From contig NC_089223.1 of assembly GCF_963924675.1 (NCBI RefSeq), forward strand, positions 9,436,881 to 9,500,880: a DNA stretch of 64,000 nucleotides. The letters run 5' to 3'. Both the position numbers and the translations under genes were made by a program. The notes beneath the pieces are model-generated. The model worked only from the letters and a program-made list of their open reading frames with translations. It was not told the DNA's origin and ran no database searches. Below, piece after piece: positions 12,901-24,524 of this stretch; position 1 is the first letter of the stretch; each line of letters opens with the position of its first letter. This DNA comes from Phocoena phocoena (Eukaryota > Chordata > Mammalia > Artiodactyla > Phocoenidae).

Positions 12901-13179
12901 GATGTCCTCAGCTTTAGTGCCTTGAGAGTTTCCAAGTCTTGATGCATGGAGGGGAAACTCAGGGGGAGTCCAGTGAATTTTCTGTAATGAAGAGACAGAG
13001 TTGAGTGGGAAGACAGCAACGGCTAGAGATTGCAGGACATGGTATCGAATCCCTCAGGTATTCAGCTGAGAACTAAGTAGCAAATGTTTTTGACGAAACT
13101 ACCTGAGGCCAGTAAAAGAACTAAAAAAGATAGAGGTAACAGTTCCTGATACTCACACAGGACTAGAAATAGTACTGTT

Positions 13180-14165
13180 CCCAATAGCCACATGCCTATT
13201 AGAATGACTACAATTAAAAGCCTGACATAACAAGTGTTACTGAGAATGTGGAACAACTGGAATCCTCATGCACCGCTGGTAGGAGTCTAAATTGGTACCA
13301 CCATTTTGGAATGCAGTTTGTTAGATTCTTAACAAGTCAAGGGCTTCCCTGGTGGCGCAGTGGTTGAGAGTCCGCCTGCCCATGCAGGGGACACGGGTTC
13401 ATGCCCCAGTCTGGGAAGATCCCACATGCCGCGGAGCGGCTGGGCCCGTGAGCCATGGCCGCTGAGCCTGTGCGTCCGGAGCCTGTGCTCTGCAACGGGA
13501 GAGGCCACAACAGTGACAGGCCCACGTACTGCAAAAAAAAAAAAAAAAAAAAAAAAAAAATTAAACACATTTCTACTTACAACCTTTCTGTATTTCCATA
13601 CATAAGTATTTACCCAAGAGAGATGGAAGCATGTATGTATAAAGACTTGTACACAAACATTCATAACAGTTTTAATTTGAAAGAGCAGAAGCTGGGAACA
13701 CAGTGAATGGCCATCAACAAGTGAATGGATATACAAATTTTGGTGTACCCTCACAGTGGACTATTACTAAGCAATACAAGGAATTGGGCCATTGATAACA
13801 TGCGACAATGTATCAGTGTGAATGGATATCATAATAATTGCACTGAGTGGAAAGAGCCAGATTAAAGATGTGTATAGTATGTTATGCAATTTGTATAAAA
13901 ATCTAGAAAATGAAAACAGTGCATAGTGATAAACATAAGATCATCACTTCCCTGGGGAAAGGGTGAGGTGTGCACTGGCCAGGAAGGATGGGAAGGAGAG
14001 ATTATATAAAGGATGAGGAAACTTTTAGAGATGATAGATATGTTCATTGTCTTGATTGCGGTGATGGTTTCATAAGTGCATACATATGCCAAAACTTACC
14101 AATTACTACAACTTAAATATGTGCAGATTACTGTGTCAGTTATCTCTCCAAAAGCTAAAAAAAAA
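13180..14165 (+). mobile_element. L1 LINE 3' end, interrupted by a CHR SINE
   Basis: The left part (13180-13340) reads as the end of L1 ORF2 DNA: 'cctattagaatgactacaatt', then 'gttactgagaatgtggaacaactggaatcctcatgcacc', then 'ggtaccaccattttggaatgcag'. The right part (13561-14165) continues with 'tttacccaagagagatgg', 'tggccatcaacaagtgaatggatatac', 'gaaagagccagattaaag' and the 3' untranslated phrase 'gttatctctccaaaagctaaaaaaaaa'. The element is 5'-truncated and too mutated to encode protein. The SINE at 13341-13560 split it, so the L1 is the older insertion. Confidence 0.85.
13341..13560 (+). mobile_element. CHR-class tRNA-Glu SINE (short form), nested in L1
   Basis: The element begins GGGCTTCCCTGGTGGCGCAG and ends in a 28-base A-run at 13533-13560. 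Internal RNA polymerase III promoter parts are visible: an A box TGGCGCAGTGG at 13353-13363 and a slightly degraded B box GGTTCATGCCC at 13396-13406. The body of about 190 bp matches the copies at 17785 and 44374 closely. It splits L1 sequence cleanly, but I could not see a convincing target-site duplication. CHR SINEs are non-coding and moved by L1 enzymes. Confidence 0.92.
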
Positions 14166-17100
14166 GGTTATAAGCAAATGATATTTGGCAAATGAAGGAT
14201 AGACACAGTAGGTGCAATAGTTACATAGAAGAGTGTGTGAGAGAAATAGAGAATATAAATCACCTTCAACTAAGGAAAGCTGTACAAAGGAGGTGAGGTA
14301 TGTGCTAGGACTAAAAATTAAACATTTTGGTAGGTAGATGAAAGATGAATGGGGATGTGTTCAATATAAATAGTGTCATCAAAGTGGAAAAAATCATGGA
14401 ATTTTCATAGGTTGAATAGGCTATGATCTCAACTAGAGTGATCCCAACTGGTAATAGAGAGAGGTGGACAAAGTGGGGAAATGGGTTGGAACTTTTGAAT
14501 GACAGAAAAAGGAGTTTTTATCGAAATGGATAAGCCCTCTGAGGGAAGGAGCTTGTTGCCAGAAAAGCAAAGGGCACCAAACCAAGTCTGCAGAAGAACT
14601 GAAGTTAAGTAAATTCAGGAAAAAAAATAGTTATAAAGATTTTTTAAAGGAGTGTACATAGAGGAGCATGCAGTCATCACAATATTAAAGAGGCCATTTG
14701 GTAAAAGAGCTTCAGAAACAAGGATACGTTTTTTGAAACATTGGAAGAGAAGTTCTAGAGAAGAGGAGGAATGAAAGGTCCATGGCTTTAGCAAGGAGAA
14801 GATGTTAGTTTCTCAAATAAACACAATGAATGAGTCTCTACTAGAAACTGTGTTGAACATATCCCATTATCCAAGAGGTCTTCTGTCACAGAGAAGAACT
14901 GCCCTGTTGAGGTTGGTGATTTCTGTGAGGGGAAGTTGTGGAGGGCAAATTTAGCCTGGTACTTTTCCCATCAAATGTTGGCTTACTTTTGGACCTACTC
15001 TGGGTATCTAGAAACTCCGAGGACTCCTAGAACCATTCCAACCATTGTTAACATTGTGATCCAAAATTGTTTTGGCATCTCGGAATGAGGGCTATCTTGG
15101 AGACCTTAAAATTAGGAGGGACACAGATTTCCCCTTTTGGGTTTTAGTGGGAACCAGGCAATCCTGAAGAGTATAATAAATAAAATGTAGTTTAGGACAC
15201 TGTGTTGTTCTCTGGGTACAAGTGAGTTAGGTTGCTGCTGTATGTCACCTTCTTATGTCATAATAGAACAACCTGCTGTTGATAAATGAGTAAGCATTAC
15301 ATTAGGAGCAAAATATGAGCAGAGATTGCAAAGTTGTATTGGTACATGAAGCAAGGATACAGAGCTGAAGCGACAGGCTTAACCAGCAGTACCTTAAAAG
15401 TGCTTGCTGGCAACATTTACCACGGTCTTTTCAGACAAACTGTGCATCCAGCACACATGGAGAATGACAAGATCGTGAATATCACCTCTGAGTATGAATC
15501 ATGTTAGATATATGCTCAGCTATCAAAGATCAGTTCATTTAAAAATAAGCCATATTTTCCTGTAGTTGCAGGGCAAGAGAAGAGAAAATAGTTTATAAAG
15601 GGAATGAAGATGTTGATCTCTGACAGCCTATCTTTTCAGTCTAAGGGAAAACATCAGCTATAGCAGCAGTGGCAACAAACTTAACAATTTCCCTTTTTAT
15701 TTGAAAGGTTCCTTGGACATTTAAAGCGCTTTTACCATAGGATGAATGAACTAGGCTTTTGGTTTCAGCTCCACATCTCTAATCAAGAGTGGGTGGCCCC
15801 TGTTTGAGGAGTCAGATCATCATTTCAGATGTTGAGAATACTGTTGATGAAGTATTAGACTTAGAGACTTTTCTATGAATATGTTATAGGTATTACCAAA
15901 GTAGTCAGCGAGACTCATTCACTCTTATTTCTATCATATCTTTTCACACAAACCTCCTCAAAACATCACCTGTCTTCACCCCTGAAAAAAATCACTCTGA
16001 TGTTGAGGGCTAAATCCATGCCTGGATTTGTAAGCCTAGAATCAAGGGAGCTATTATTGCTTTTTTTTTTTTTTTAACAAGACTAGCTCTTTTTGCACAT
16101 TTTTCATTATAAACTGTGCTGAAAGCATAAGGTTTTGCATATCAAGTCATAAAATATGTTATATTTCAAGAATGAACAGTTCTGGTTATTCTGGCCATGC
16201 TCTATTTACATGATCAGAGCAGGTATGGCAAGTGCACTGATTGTGTAGATGGAAATCTGGAGGACTAAATTTTTTGGAATGCATTATTTTATGTTGAAAG
16301 TAAATTTTTTGTGTGTTTGAATCTAAAATGCAGCAATTTAGTATAATTGACTGAATTTAGACACAAACAGGAAAGTATTCCTAGGATTTCTGCAGAATTG
16401 GCATTTCAGAATTTTTTTGTTTTAAAATAAAGGTTATTGAAATTACAGTAAAAATATAAAAAAAATACAGTAACTAGCAGGACAATTAGACAGCTTTCAT
16501 AAATGGAAACAATTTGTCTCTAACAGAAAATATTTTTTTTCTATTTCTGCTACCCCCTCCTGTTTTTTAGGTCCGTGTTCTAATTAGGAACTTTATGTTG
16601 GCTTTTTTGAACGATCAAATATTTGATGTTAATTTTTGTTTGAAGTAGTGAAGGCTTTGCTGGAAAACTGTGAGCTCAAAATGTGGTATTTATTATAGTA
16701 TGTGTCCTTACTGAGGAAAATTGAATGTAAATAAGTGTTAATGAGTGTCCTGTGTGTCCTATAAAGAATAATTCATTCCCACTCAATAAATGAGAAAAGC
16801 CAGAGATGCACTGTGATAAACAGTACCAAATGAACATGCTGGACTTATGACAACAATAGTGTAGGCATAATAATAAATCCTTGAAAGACTATTGTAATTC
16901 TCCTAAGACTTATGGAATGATCATTTTGATCCTAGGGAGAGAAGTTTGGGGTGATTAAATTATGTGCATAATTTTTAAGAGGGTTTATATTTTTTAATGA
17001 AATTCTTTATGATCTGTTCTCCAAATGTGAACTTATTTTGCTATATGGATAAATAGTACTCTTTGAAACTGGCTAAATAAGCACTGAATGCTCAGGGTTG

Positions 17101-17360
17101 TTTTTTCTCATCATTTATACTGATGGAGAAACTTTCACACACTAGCACACACACAAACACGCAACACACACTGACATCCTCAGGGAGATTTTTTTTTTTT
17201 TAGTTTCCTGTAGATTCTGAAGTCTTTCTAGTGATGCTGGTGTAAGCAGTTATTCCTGTTAGTTTTACACAGCTTTTGCTTTGTGTTATAAGAAAATATT
17301 GGACCTGCTATATAAAAATAAATAAGTAAAATAAAATTCAAATTAAAAAAAAAAAGAAAA
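14166..17360. other. Unique DNA, nothing recognised
   Basis: No exon, RNA gene or assignable repeat. Short homopolymer T and A runs occur (for example about 16060-16075). A run of CA-rich text at 17140-17170 is too irregular to call a microsatellite. Confidence 0.45.
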
Positions 17361-17446
17361 TATTGAGGGGTTGGCCAAAAAATTCGTTTGGGTTTTCCAT
17401 GTGATGTTATGGAAAAACCCAAATGAACTTTTCGGCCAACCCACTA
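17361..17446. mobile_element. Mariner-type MITE (about 80 bp hairpin)
   Basis: The left arm runs 17368-17400 (starts GGGTTGGCCAAAAAATTCGT) and the right arm 17409-17442 (ends TTTTCGGCCAACCC). They are near-perfect inverted complements around a loop of about 8 nt (GTGATGTT). TA dinucleotides flank at 17361-17362 and 17445-17446, as expected for Tc1/mariner insertion. Established knowledge: terminal-repeat-only mariner elements of this sequence are abundant in cetartiodactyls, and in cattle they gave rise to the miR-2284/2285 microRNA family. Whether this copy is transcribed is unknown. Confidence 0.85.
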
Positions 17447-17756
17447 GTACTCTGGGACACTGTAGGAACAATCAGACCAAGTGATCAATTTTCTTTTCTT
17501 GAAGAAAATATTTGAGTGAAAGCCTTTGACATGGTATGTTTAGAGGAAAAAGTAAAGAAAATAGATACAGCCCAGAGATAAGCTAAGAGTAACATCTGGA
17601 GTAAATAGATAATTTGACAAGAATGAAAGTTATCTACCTGCATGTTCCCAACCTGTATATTTTCTGAGGTATAACCAAAAGTATTTTAACTGTTTTCCTA
17701 TGAGCAGTTCTAATCATGGATGTCCAGTAACTTCCTCTGAATTGTTCTCACATAGT

Positions 17757-17991
17757 CTAATTGCTGTTTTTTTTTTTTTTTTTTGCGATACGCGGGCCTC
17801 TCACTGTTGTGGCCTCTCCCGTTGCGGAGCACAGACTCCGGACACGCAGGCTCAGCGGCCATGGCTCACGGGCCCAGCCGCTCTGCGGCATGTGGCATCT
17901 TCCCAGACTGGGGCACGAACCCGTGTCCCCTGCATCGGCAGGCGGACTCTCAACCACTGTGCCACCAGGGAAGCCCCTAATTGCTGTTTTT
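17757..17991 (-). mobile_element. CHR-class SINE (short form) with 15-bp TSD
   Basis: The body is 17785-17976 in reverse complement, with the poly(A) tail seen as a T-run from 17767 to 17784. Target-site duplications CTAATTGCTGTTTTT are exact at 17757-17771 and 17977-17991 and end in TTTT, the product expected of L1 endonuclease cutting at TTTT/A. The head (GGGAAGCCCC on the plus strand) and the B box (complement of GAACCCG within CACGAACCCGTG) are intact. The pure tail and clean TSD suggest a fairly recent insertion. Confidence 0.95.
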
Positions 17992-18784
17992 ATAAGAAAT
18001 TATTTCCTAATGTTTAACTTAGCTTTCCTTTATCCACTTTAACTCCATTATTTCTAGCTGGTGTAATCACAAACACACTAACAAGCCTTTCATGGTTTTG
18101 TTTCTCCACAAATCTGAAACCTTCATTGTTTTGTATCTGTCATTGCATATCTAAAATAAATATGCAAAATACTATCCTATCAAGTTAGAAAAGTTGAAGC
18201 ACCTCTAATGTATGATTTAAAGAAAAGAGAGAGGAAAAATGTTAAATTAGGCTGAATTTCCTTATGACTACTAAACATTTTTCCCATGAATGTATTTGGT
18301 TTTCTAAAACAGGAAAGTCATTGGAGATATACTAATATTATATTCTGTTTTTGGTTTTGTTACATTTAGTGGAGAAAACTAAAGATAGTTTTAGACATTT
18401 TACAAGCCTTTTAATTGTGTTGGCTTTAAACTTGGAACAAACTTTTAGAGTTTATACTTTTTATAGCTGGAACAAAGTTTTTTAAATACATAAGACAACT
18501 CTAAAAATTAAGAGTAAAGAGATAATTTATCTCCTTCCTAAAACTCTTCCCTCTGTGTCCTCACTATTAGGAGTGAGCCACCTTCTTAAAAATCCTGTTT
18601 TGAATCTCTGTGTTAGTACATTCTCTCTTTCAGTCACCTACCCTCTCACCATCTCACAGTCTGACCCACCAGCATCATTCCCATTAAGGGTTGAGAAACT
18701 TAGAAAAGAAATATATAGGTATTCAGTAAGCATTCATGGATTTGATAACAAATAACACTTAACAGTGAACACCATCATATAAAT
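17992..18784. other. Unique AT-rich DNA, nothing recognised
   Basis: No gene or nameable repeat is visible between the CHR SINE and the MIR. Confidence 0.45.
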
Positions 18785-19015
18785 GAAAAGTGGCTGTGAC
18801 TGCAGCTAGATTACATGGGTTTGAATAGTTATTCTACCATTGCACAAGCTAACGACTTCTGTGCAGGTTACTTAACCTCTCTGTGCCTCATTGTGTTGTC
18901 TACAAGTTGAGTATAACAGTAATCTCTACTTCATGTGTTGTTGTGAGGATCAAATGAATTAATATTTACAAAAGCACTTAGAAAGTTTCCTGGCACAGAG
19001 TAAGCACTTACTCAT
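18785..19015 (+). repeat. MIR SINE, sense orientation
   Basis: The copy is nearly full length. It has a tRNA-like head 'agctagattacatgggtttgaata', then 'gcaggttacttaacctctctgtgcctcattgtg', the core 'aagttgagtataacagtaatc', then 'gttgtgaggatcaaatgaattaatatttacaaaagcacttagaa' and the tail CCTGGCACAGAGTAAGCAC. It is the best-preserved MIR in the window. Confidence 0.9.
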
Positions 19016-19104
19016 AATTATCTAGTGGTGGTAGTAATAGTAATTCATAGACAATGTGATTTATTTTTCACCAAGTGAAAAAATATGGGCAATGTGATAT
19101 ACAA

Positions 19105-19190
19105 AAGTGAATGAAAATTTGATACATGCTGCAGCATGGATGAAAGTTAAACACACTCTTCTAAAAGCAGTGAGCCAGACACAAAAGCCA
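19105..19190 (+). mobile_element. Short L1 3'-end fragment
   Basis: The phrase 'tttgatacatgctgcagcatggatgaaagttaaacac' followed by 'agtgagccagacacaaaag' is the L1 segment that encodes the end of ORF2 and precedes the 3' untranslated region. Only about 85 bp remain. Confidence 0.5.
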
Positions 19191-20522
19191 TCAATATCTC
19201 TTTCCCTATCTTCTTCCATCTTTGCTTTCTCTATCTTTCTGCAACCCATCTCAAGAGAAAAATGGAAGGAAAAGGGTATGGAGAATATTTAAGAAAGAAG
19301 CAGGAGAAAGAAGGAAGAGAAAAAGCAAAATAGTGAGGCAGAGGAAGAGGTGCTGCAGGAGAGGGGGTTCATCTGCCTTTTCTGTGGCTTCAAAGAACTC
19401 TTCAGTTTTATTTCCCTTGATTGAAACTTCAAAAGGCAAATTTTGACTAAAAAAATTAAATTTCCCAGTAATTTTAGTCCTCACCAATATATGAATTGGA
19501 AGACGCTGTGATAGCTTCCAGATTTACTGACAAAAGAAAGATTCTGGACTGGTACAGAAGACAGAGCTGGTGGTCAGCTGACTGCCTTTATCTGTCCTTC
19601 TCTACTTCTCCCAGTCTTCTGAAAGAAAGGCACATTCCATAAAGGAAGTCATTTGGTGAACATCTAAGAGTTGGATTGAGAAAGATTGGGGGTTGAAATC
19701 ACAGGATTTGGGATAAAATAAGGGGTCATGTGACAGTAACTGGTTATTTGTTTATAGAGTCTCTGTGCACAGAATATCTTAAACAAATCTGTTAATTTGC
19801 CTAGAGGAAAAGAAGGATGATGATGGTTAGGCATTTTGGAGATAAAAGATTTCCTATATTAACGTTAGAAAAAAATCCTAAAGCTGACTTTAGTTGTGTA
19901 CCAAAAATAAATCGTTTTGTTTCATATTTTTTCTTTGAATTTGAGGTGCAGTTGAGTTGTCTTTGCCTGATTATTATTAAATTTGACTTCTTGTACTTTA
20001 GAAAATAAGGGTTATGGTTTTAAAACATTAAGAATATATTTGCCTTTAATTTGATTCACTTTACTTGACCTAAAGGAAATAGAAATCAGATTATCTATGA
20101 TTATGATGAATAGGATTTTCTAGGAAGTGAAATTGGTTCAGTCAGAGCAATTATTGTTTTTCATTGTTGTTAGCCCAGAAGAGGTAGAGCCAGTCTTTCT
20201 GCTATTCTTTACAGATGCCTCTCAGATATTATAGTCAATTTTCCTTACCCAGAGGTGAAGGAGACATTTCAGGATAAATTGTTAAACTATCAGAGGGTTA
20301 CGTGTGGATAACGATGAGAGTCTTTGGTAAAAATCACAATGTCTGAAGCAAATTTTTCAGGAAAGGAATTGACAAAGCTTTTCTTATTTAAGCAATTGCA
20401 TATGATCGAGTATCATTGGATAATTTTTAGTAAAACTTGTTTTCCTCCATTTTGGAAAGGAGGATTTGAGGAAACAGTATAAGCTCAGAGGAAAGATGGA
20501 CTTAAAAAAAATGTTTAAGACC
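19191..20522. other. Unique DNA with purine-rich patch at 19255-19370
   Basis: The patch at 19255-19370 is G/A-rich (AGGAGAAAGAAGGAAGAGAA-like text) and produces Lys/Glu/Arg-rich chance frames. No exon or assignable repeat is visible. Confidence 0.45.
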
Positions 20523-20990
20523 TTATTTTTTTAAGAGCAGATTTAGGTTTACAATAAAATTGAGAGGAAGATACAGAGATTTCCCATATACTCTCTGCCC
20601 CCCCCCACATGTATAGCTTCTCCATTATCAACATAACTCACCAAATTGTACATTTTTTTTTATCAAGGATGAACTTATATTGACATCAGTCATAATCACC
20701 CAAAGTCTGTACTTTACCTAAGAGGTCACTCTTGGTGTTTGCATATTCAGTGGGTTTAGGCAAATGTGTAGTGACATATATCTATCAGTATAATATCATA
20801 CAGAGTATTTTCACCACCCTAAAAATCCTCTGTGCTCTGCTAATCAATCACCCCTGCCTGGCAACCACTGATCTTTTTATTGTCTTAATAGTTTTGCCTT
20901 TCTCAGAATGTCATAAAGTTGGAATCTTACAGTATATAGCCTTCTCAGATTGGCATCTTTCACTTAAGAATAGAAAGATTGACTTTTGAA
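20523..20990 (-). mobile_element. L1 LINE 3' untranslated fragment, antisense
   Basis: Plus-strand landmarks in order: 'aagagcagatttaggtttacaataaaattgagaggaagatacagag', 'tccattatcaacataactcacc', 'gtcactcttggtgttt', 'cctctgtgctctgctaatcaatc', 'ggcaaccactgatctttttattgtc' and 'cagattggcatctttcacttaag'. This is the reverse complement of an old mammalian L1 (L1M-type) 3' untranslated region, about 470 bp. It lacks coding sequence. Confidence 0.75.
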
Positions 20991-22371
20991 AAAGTAAATA
21001 TACACCTGACACTTTGATGAAATATACACTTAATACCCTGTCCTGAAAGAAAATTACATTCATCACTGACATGAATGGAAGAACATGTTCAAAAATGGGT
21101 TTAATAAGAGAAAGTATTAACTTTCTTTCTACTGATACTTACTTTTTAAAAATTATATTAAATTAAATTATATTTGATTTCAAATAAATTATTGCTGAAA
21201 TGAAGGTAACCCATTTATAGTTAAACAGAAAAAAAAGAACTTTATTTTTAAGTACTCCTCTCCCCTTTCTCCAAATTTTATGTCCTCAATTTTCTCAGTT
21301 GGTATAATAGTAAAAGGAAAACATAAAATAGGAGTTTCCTATACATTATCATTCTGAAATAGGGAACTTCTGAAAAATTATTGGTGGATCTCAAGGAAAA
21401 GTTTGAATTATGACATGTAAGATGATGCTGAATCAAATATTCAGTATTCTTTATAAGCAAAATTACAAATTAGACGGTTTGTCTTAATTTTCCTTGTTAG
21501 ATTTGCTTTCCAATTGTATATTTCCTTTGGCCCTGTGACCTCCAACACACACACACACACACAGGCACACACGTGCACACGTGCACACACATGCACACAC
21601 GTGCACACACACACGATCTACCCTGTGTCCTGTCTTAACCATATAGCCATCTATTAGTATCCCTACTATCCCATTAGTAGGGATAATAACTAATGTCTTA
21701 CTATGGGTGTAAACTGATAATGGTTTAGGTAGTGTCAAAGAAAAGCCAGAGCTGGAACAGTAGTTAAATTGGTAAAAAACAGATTCTATTCAGATCTGTT
21801 GCAATAGGGGGAAGGAGATGGCAGTGTAGAACTAGGCTCCATTCTGAATACTGCAAGGAAAAGTGGGGACTTACAGCCAAGGAGTGGAGTGGTCGTCAGC
21901 GGGTGGAAAATTGCTAAGAGGAAACATCAGGGGCTAGGGGATCTGGCTAAACTCTTAAAATAGGATTCTTGCTGATCAGGCCAGAATGATCAGACATCAC
22001 CGGTGAGGGGGATGGTAGAAGATGAGGAACTTCATTAGGTATTGAGGGTGATCAGATACCAAGGGTGGGGATTCCGATTTAGCAGAAATCTTGATGAAAC
22101 TGGATTTTATAAGGAAGTGTGCAGATGGACCTATGAGAAGATTCAGGAGTCTGACTAAAGTTGGCTTAAGCAAAGAATCTTTGTCAGTACAAAGTCTATG
22201 ATGATTTATTTGCATTTTATAGAAGGAGAAGTGTGGAGAAGTTGGAAAGTGAGAATGGAATGATAATCTCATAGTGCAGTTAACTCTGGGTGAAAACCTT
22301 TCAAAATCACTTGATTTGGCAAGATTTCTTGCCAAGGATGTCAGTGCTGTTGTCCCACTACATGTGTATGG

Positions 22372-22372
<1 letters not shown>
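20991..22372. other. Unique DNA flanking CA repeats
   Basis: No gene or transposon recognised apart from the CA-rich tract listed separately. Confidence 0.4.
21544..21614. repeat. Imperfect (CA)n / CACGTG microsatellite
   Basis: About 70 bp of CA repeats is interrupted several times by GCACACGTGCACACGTGCAC-like units, an alternating purine-pyrimidine tract able to adopt Z-DNA. The CACGTG interruptions suggest CpG-containing repeat variants. Confidence 0.9.

Positions 22373-22405
<33 letters not shown>
22373..22405. repeat. (CA)n microsatellite
   Basis: Uninterrupted CA dinucleotides, about 16 units, ending in CCCCGCGC. Likely length-polymorphic. Confidence 0.95.
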
Positions 22406-22407
<2 letters not shown>

Positions 22408-22840
22408 CGCGCAGAGGCACGTGATAGTGGAATGAATAACGAATTATGAACTTCTGAAAAGGTATTCATCCAGCTGAACAACTGTTCTGATTGAGCTTTT
22501 TCACTACTAGATTTTTTTAACCCTCAAAGGTAGCCTTTGCCAAGCTTTAAATGTTTCATGAGGGCAACGCTAGAAATTATTGTAAATTCAGTTCTCTTCT
22601 GTTGTCACAGTGGGGCAATGTCAAGCACCAATTCATTTTACTGCAAATCATATATTTGAAGGATGTTTTCACAAACACTTGAATGAAACTTCCTCTTCAG
22701 GGTAGTCGTTTATTAATTTGAGAAACTGTATTTAGATTGTATCTATATGATACCAAGTTGCCAGGTAAAGATGGACAAATCATTAAATAATGCTATAAAA
22801 TTGTAAAACTGTATGTGTTATTTGTACTCCCTCTAGAAAA

Positions 22841-23189
22841 AGAACACAGTATTTTTTATAGTTTTTTTTTAGATGTTGGGGGTAGGAGTTTATTAATTAA
22901 TTAATTTATTTTTGCTGTGTTGGGTCTTAGTTTCTGTGCGAGGGCTTTCTCTAGTTGCGGCGAGCGGGGGCCACTCTTCATCGCGGTGTGCGGGCCTCTC
23001 GCTATCACGGCCTCTCTTGTTGCGGAGCACAGGCTCCAGAAGCGCAGGCTCAGTAGTTGTGGCTCACGGGCCTAGTTGCTCCGTGGCATATGGGATCCTC
23101 CCACACCAGGGCTCAAACCTGTGTCCCCTGCATTAGCAGGTAGATTCTCAACCACTGCACCACCAGGGAAGCCCAGAACACAGTATTTT
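22841..23189 (-). mobile_element. CHR-class SINE (long form) with 15-bp TSD
   Basis: The body is 22856-23174 in reverse complement. On the plus strand the tail appears first (T-run and TTAATTAATTAATTTATT), then GCTGTGTTGGGTCTTAGTTT, and the element finishes with the head complement ACCACCAGGGAAGCCC. Target-site duplications AGAACACAGTATTTT are exact at 22841-22855 and 23175-23189. Compared with the short form at 17785 it has an extra 3' segment of about 90 bp ending in an A/T-rich (AAATA)-like tail. Confidence 0.95.
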
Positions 23190-24524
23190 GAGGAGGATTA
23201 TAACACACATCTGAGTGGAAATATGTCCCCAGTGGCTTCTTTGTGCCTGAAATATCCAGCACTAGTCTAGAAATGGCATATAGGAGTGGAAATTCTGTTA
23301 AATTGTCAACATATCTCTTGAAACCAGTAAGACATTTAGCCATGTCTATAAAGTAACATGTTTGTGCATGTTTGATTATTATATTAGTTGATTGTCACAT
23401 TAGAAGGTAGAAAACAGAACACTGAGGGAATAAGGCAGGGGACGTGAGCCTTTCATTTGAAGCAAAACACAGTACTGAGCAATGCTAAAGCATATTGATC
23501 TATGTTAGGAGCCCCTGTTGGGAGTTGACCAGGAACAGATTTCCAAGTAATATCAAAATGATTTGTGGAGATGGTTCAAGATCTAACTTTGACTTCTTAA
23601 ATTATTTTTTTTAGAGAGTAAGTACTCGTTATACCCAGATATATATTTATTTAAAGATAATGTTGAAGTGTGGGGATTAGAGGAACTTGACAATAGAACC
23701 TTCTGACAAATAATATTTTGAAGAGACAGTGGGATAGATTGAAGACAGTATTTTGTTGAAGCTTTTTATTAATTGAGTAAAAGTGAAAGATTTCTATGCT
23801 TTTAACATCTAGCTCTAATGAATGGCTAGAAAAGTCAAAACTGTAAAATTGTTCTGAACCTAAGCAGGTAAAATTCTTGCTTTGCCTGCCAAAGGTTTGA
23901 CATACCTGATTCAGTTTTTGGACTCCTAGAAAGAGAAGTGTGAACACTGAAAAGGAATCACAGCGTGGTGATCTGTCTTTTCTGTGCAGTTGGGTGGCGC
24001 AGCGTGAAGGCAGAGAGGGAGGGGAGGAAGCAGGAATGAGCAATGGAAACGAGGCTTTCGCTGCTTAAAAGAATGATGTGCTTTCCAGTCCAGACTGAAA
24101 TAATACTTTAGGTACTGTTGTAGTTCTGGATTTTTCACATAGTTTGGAACAGAAGAAACAGCAGTTCTTATTTCTGTGCTACAAATTCCTTATTCTCTAG
24201 GCTGTGACGTAAATTTGAAGTTACTTGGCCTAGGGAGTAGGCGTAAGGATAATCAACATCAGTTTGTAAACTAACCTGAGGACACTGCTCACCTGAGTGT
24301 CACTCACTGTTAGATCTCCAGCGCCAGTCAAGGTGTGGAACAAGGTTGGCGGTCCAGCAGTACTGAGTGAAGCACTGACCTGAGGTATGCCTCCACACCG
24401 TCACAGTTTGTTCAGATTAGGAGTCCCCAACCCTTTGTGAGGAGAAACTTCCTTTTTTATTTCCATGAAACCTTGATTTAAACATGCATTCACTCAACAC
24501 ATGTTTTATGAGGACCTCCTCTGT
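23190..24524. other. Unique DNA, nothing recognised
   Basis: No exon or assignable repeat. A slightly GC-richer patch at 23970-24060 (TGGGTGGCGCAGCGTGAAGG region) follows a TTTTCTGTGCAG phrase that resembles a splice acceptor, but no open exon with a donor follows. Confidence 0.4.

Noticed and set aside
13341..13420. tRNA-like A and B boxes
   Set aside because: They belong to the tRNA-Glu-derived head of a SINE. There is no complete cloverleaf or mature tRNA gene.
13329..13754. A 141-codon minus-strand frame with a poly-Phe run, and overlapping plus-strand poly-Lys frames
   Set aside because: They are translations of the CHR SINE and its A-run nested in L1. The same wording recurs in the frames over 17700-18042 and 44262-44699.
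22912..23343. Frames with SCGTWAQ/SVVVAHGPS-like text, also near 35018-35297, 39435-39674 and 49144-49514
   Set aside because: Shared by all long-form CHR SINEs in corresponding frames. They are repeat-derived and not a gene family.
23970..24060. Splice-acceptor-like TTTTCTGTGCAG followed by GC-richer DNA
   Set aside because: No open exon with a donor site follows in any frame, and the context shows no coding bias.
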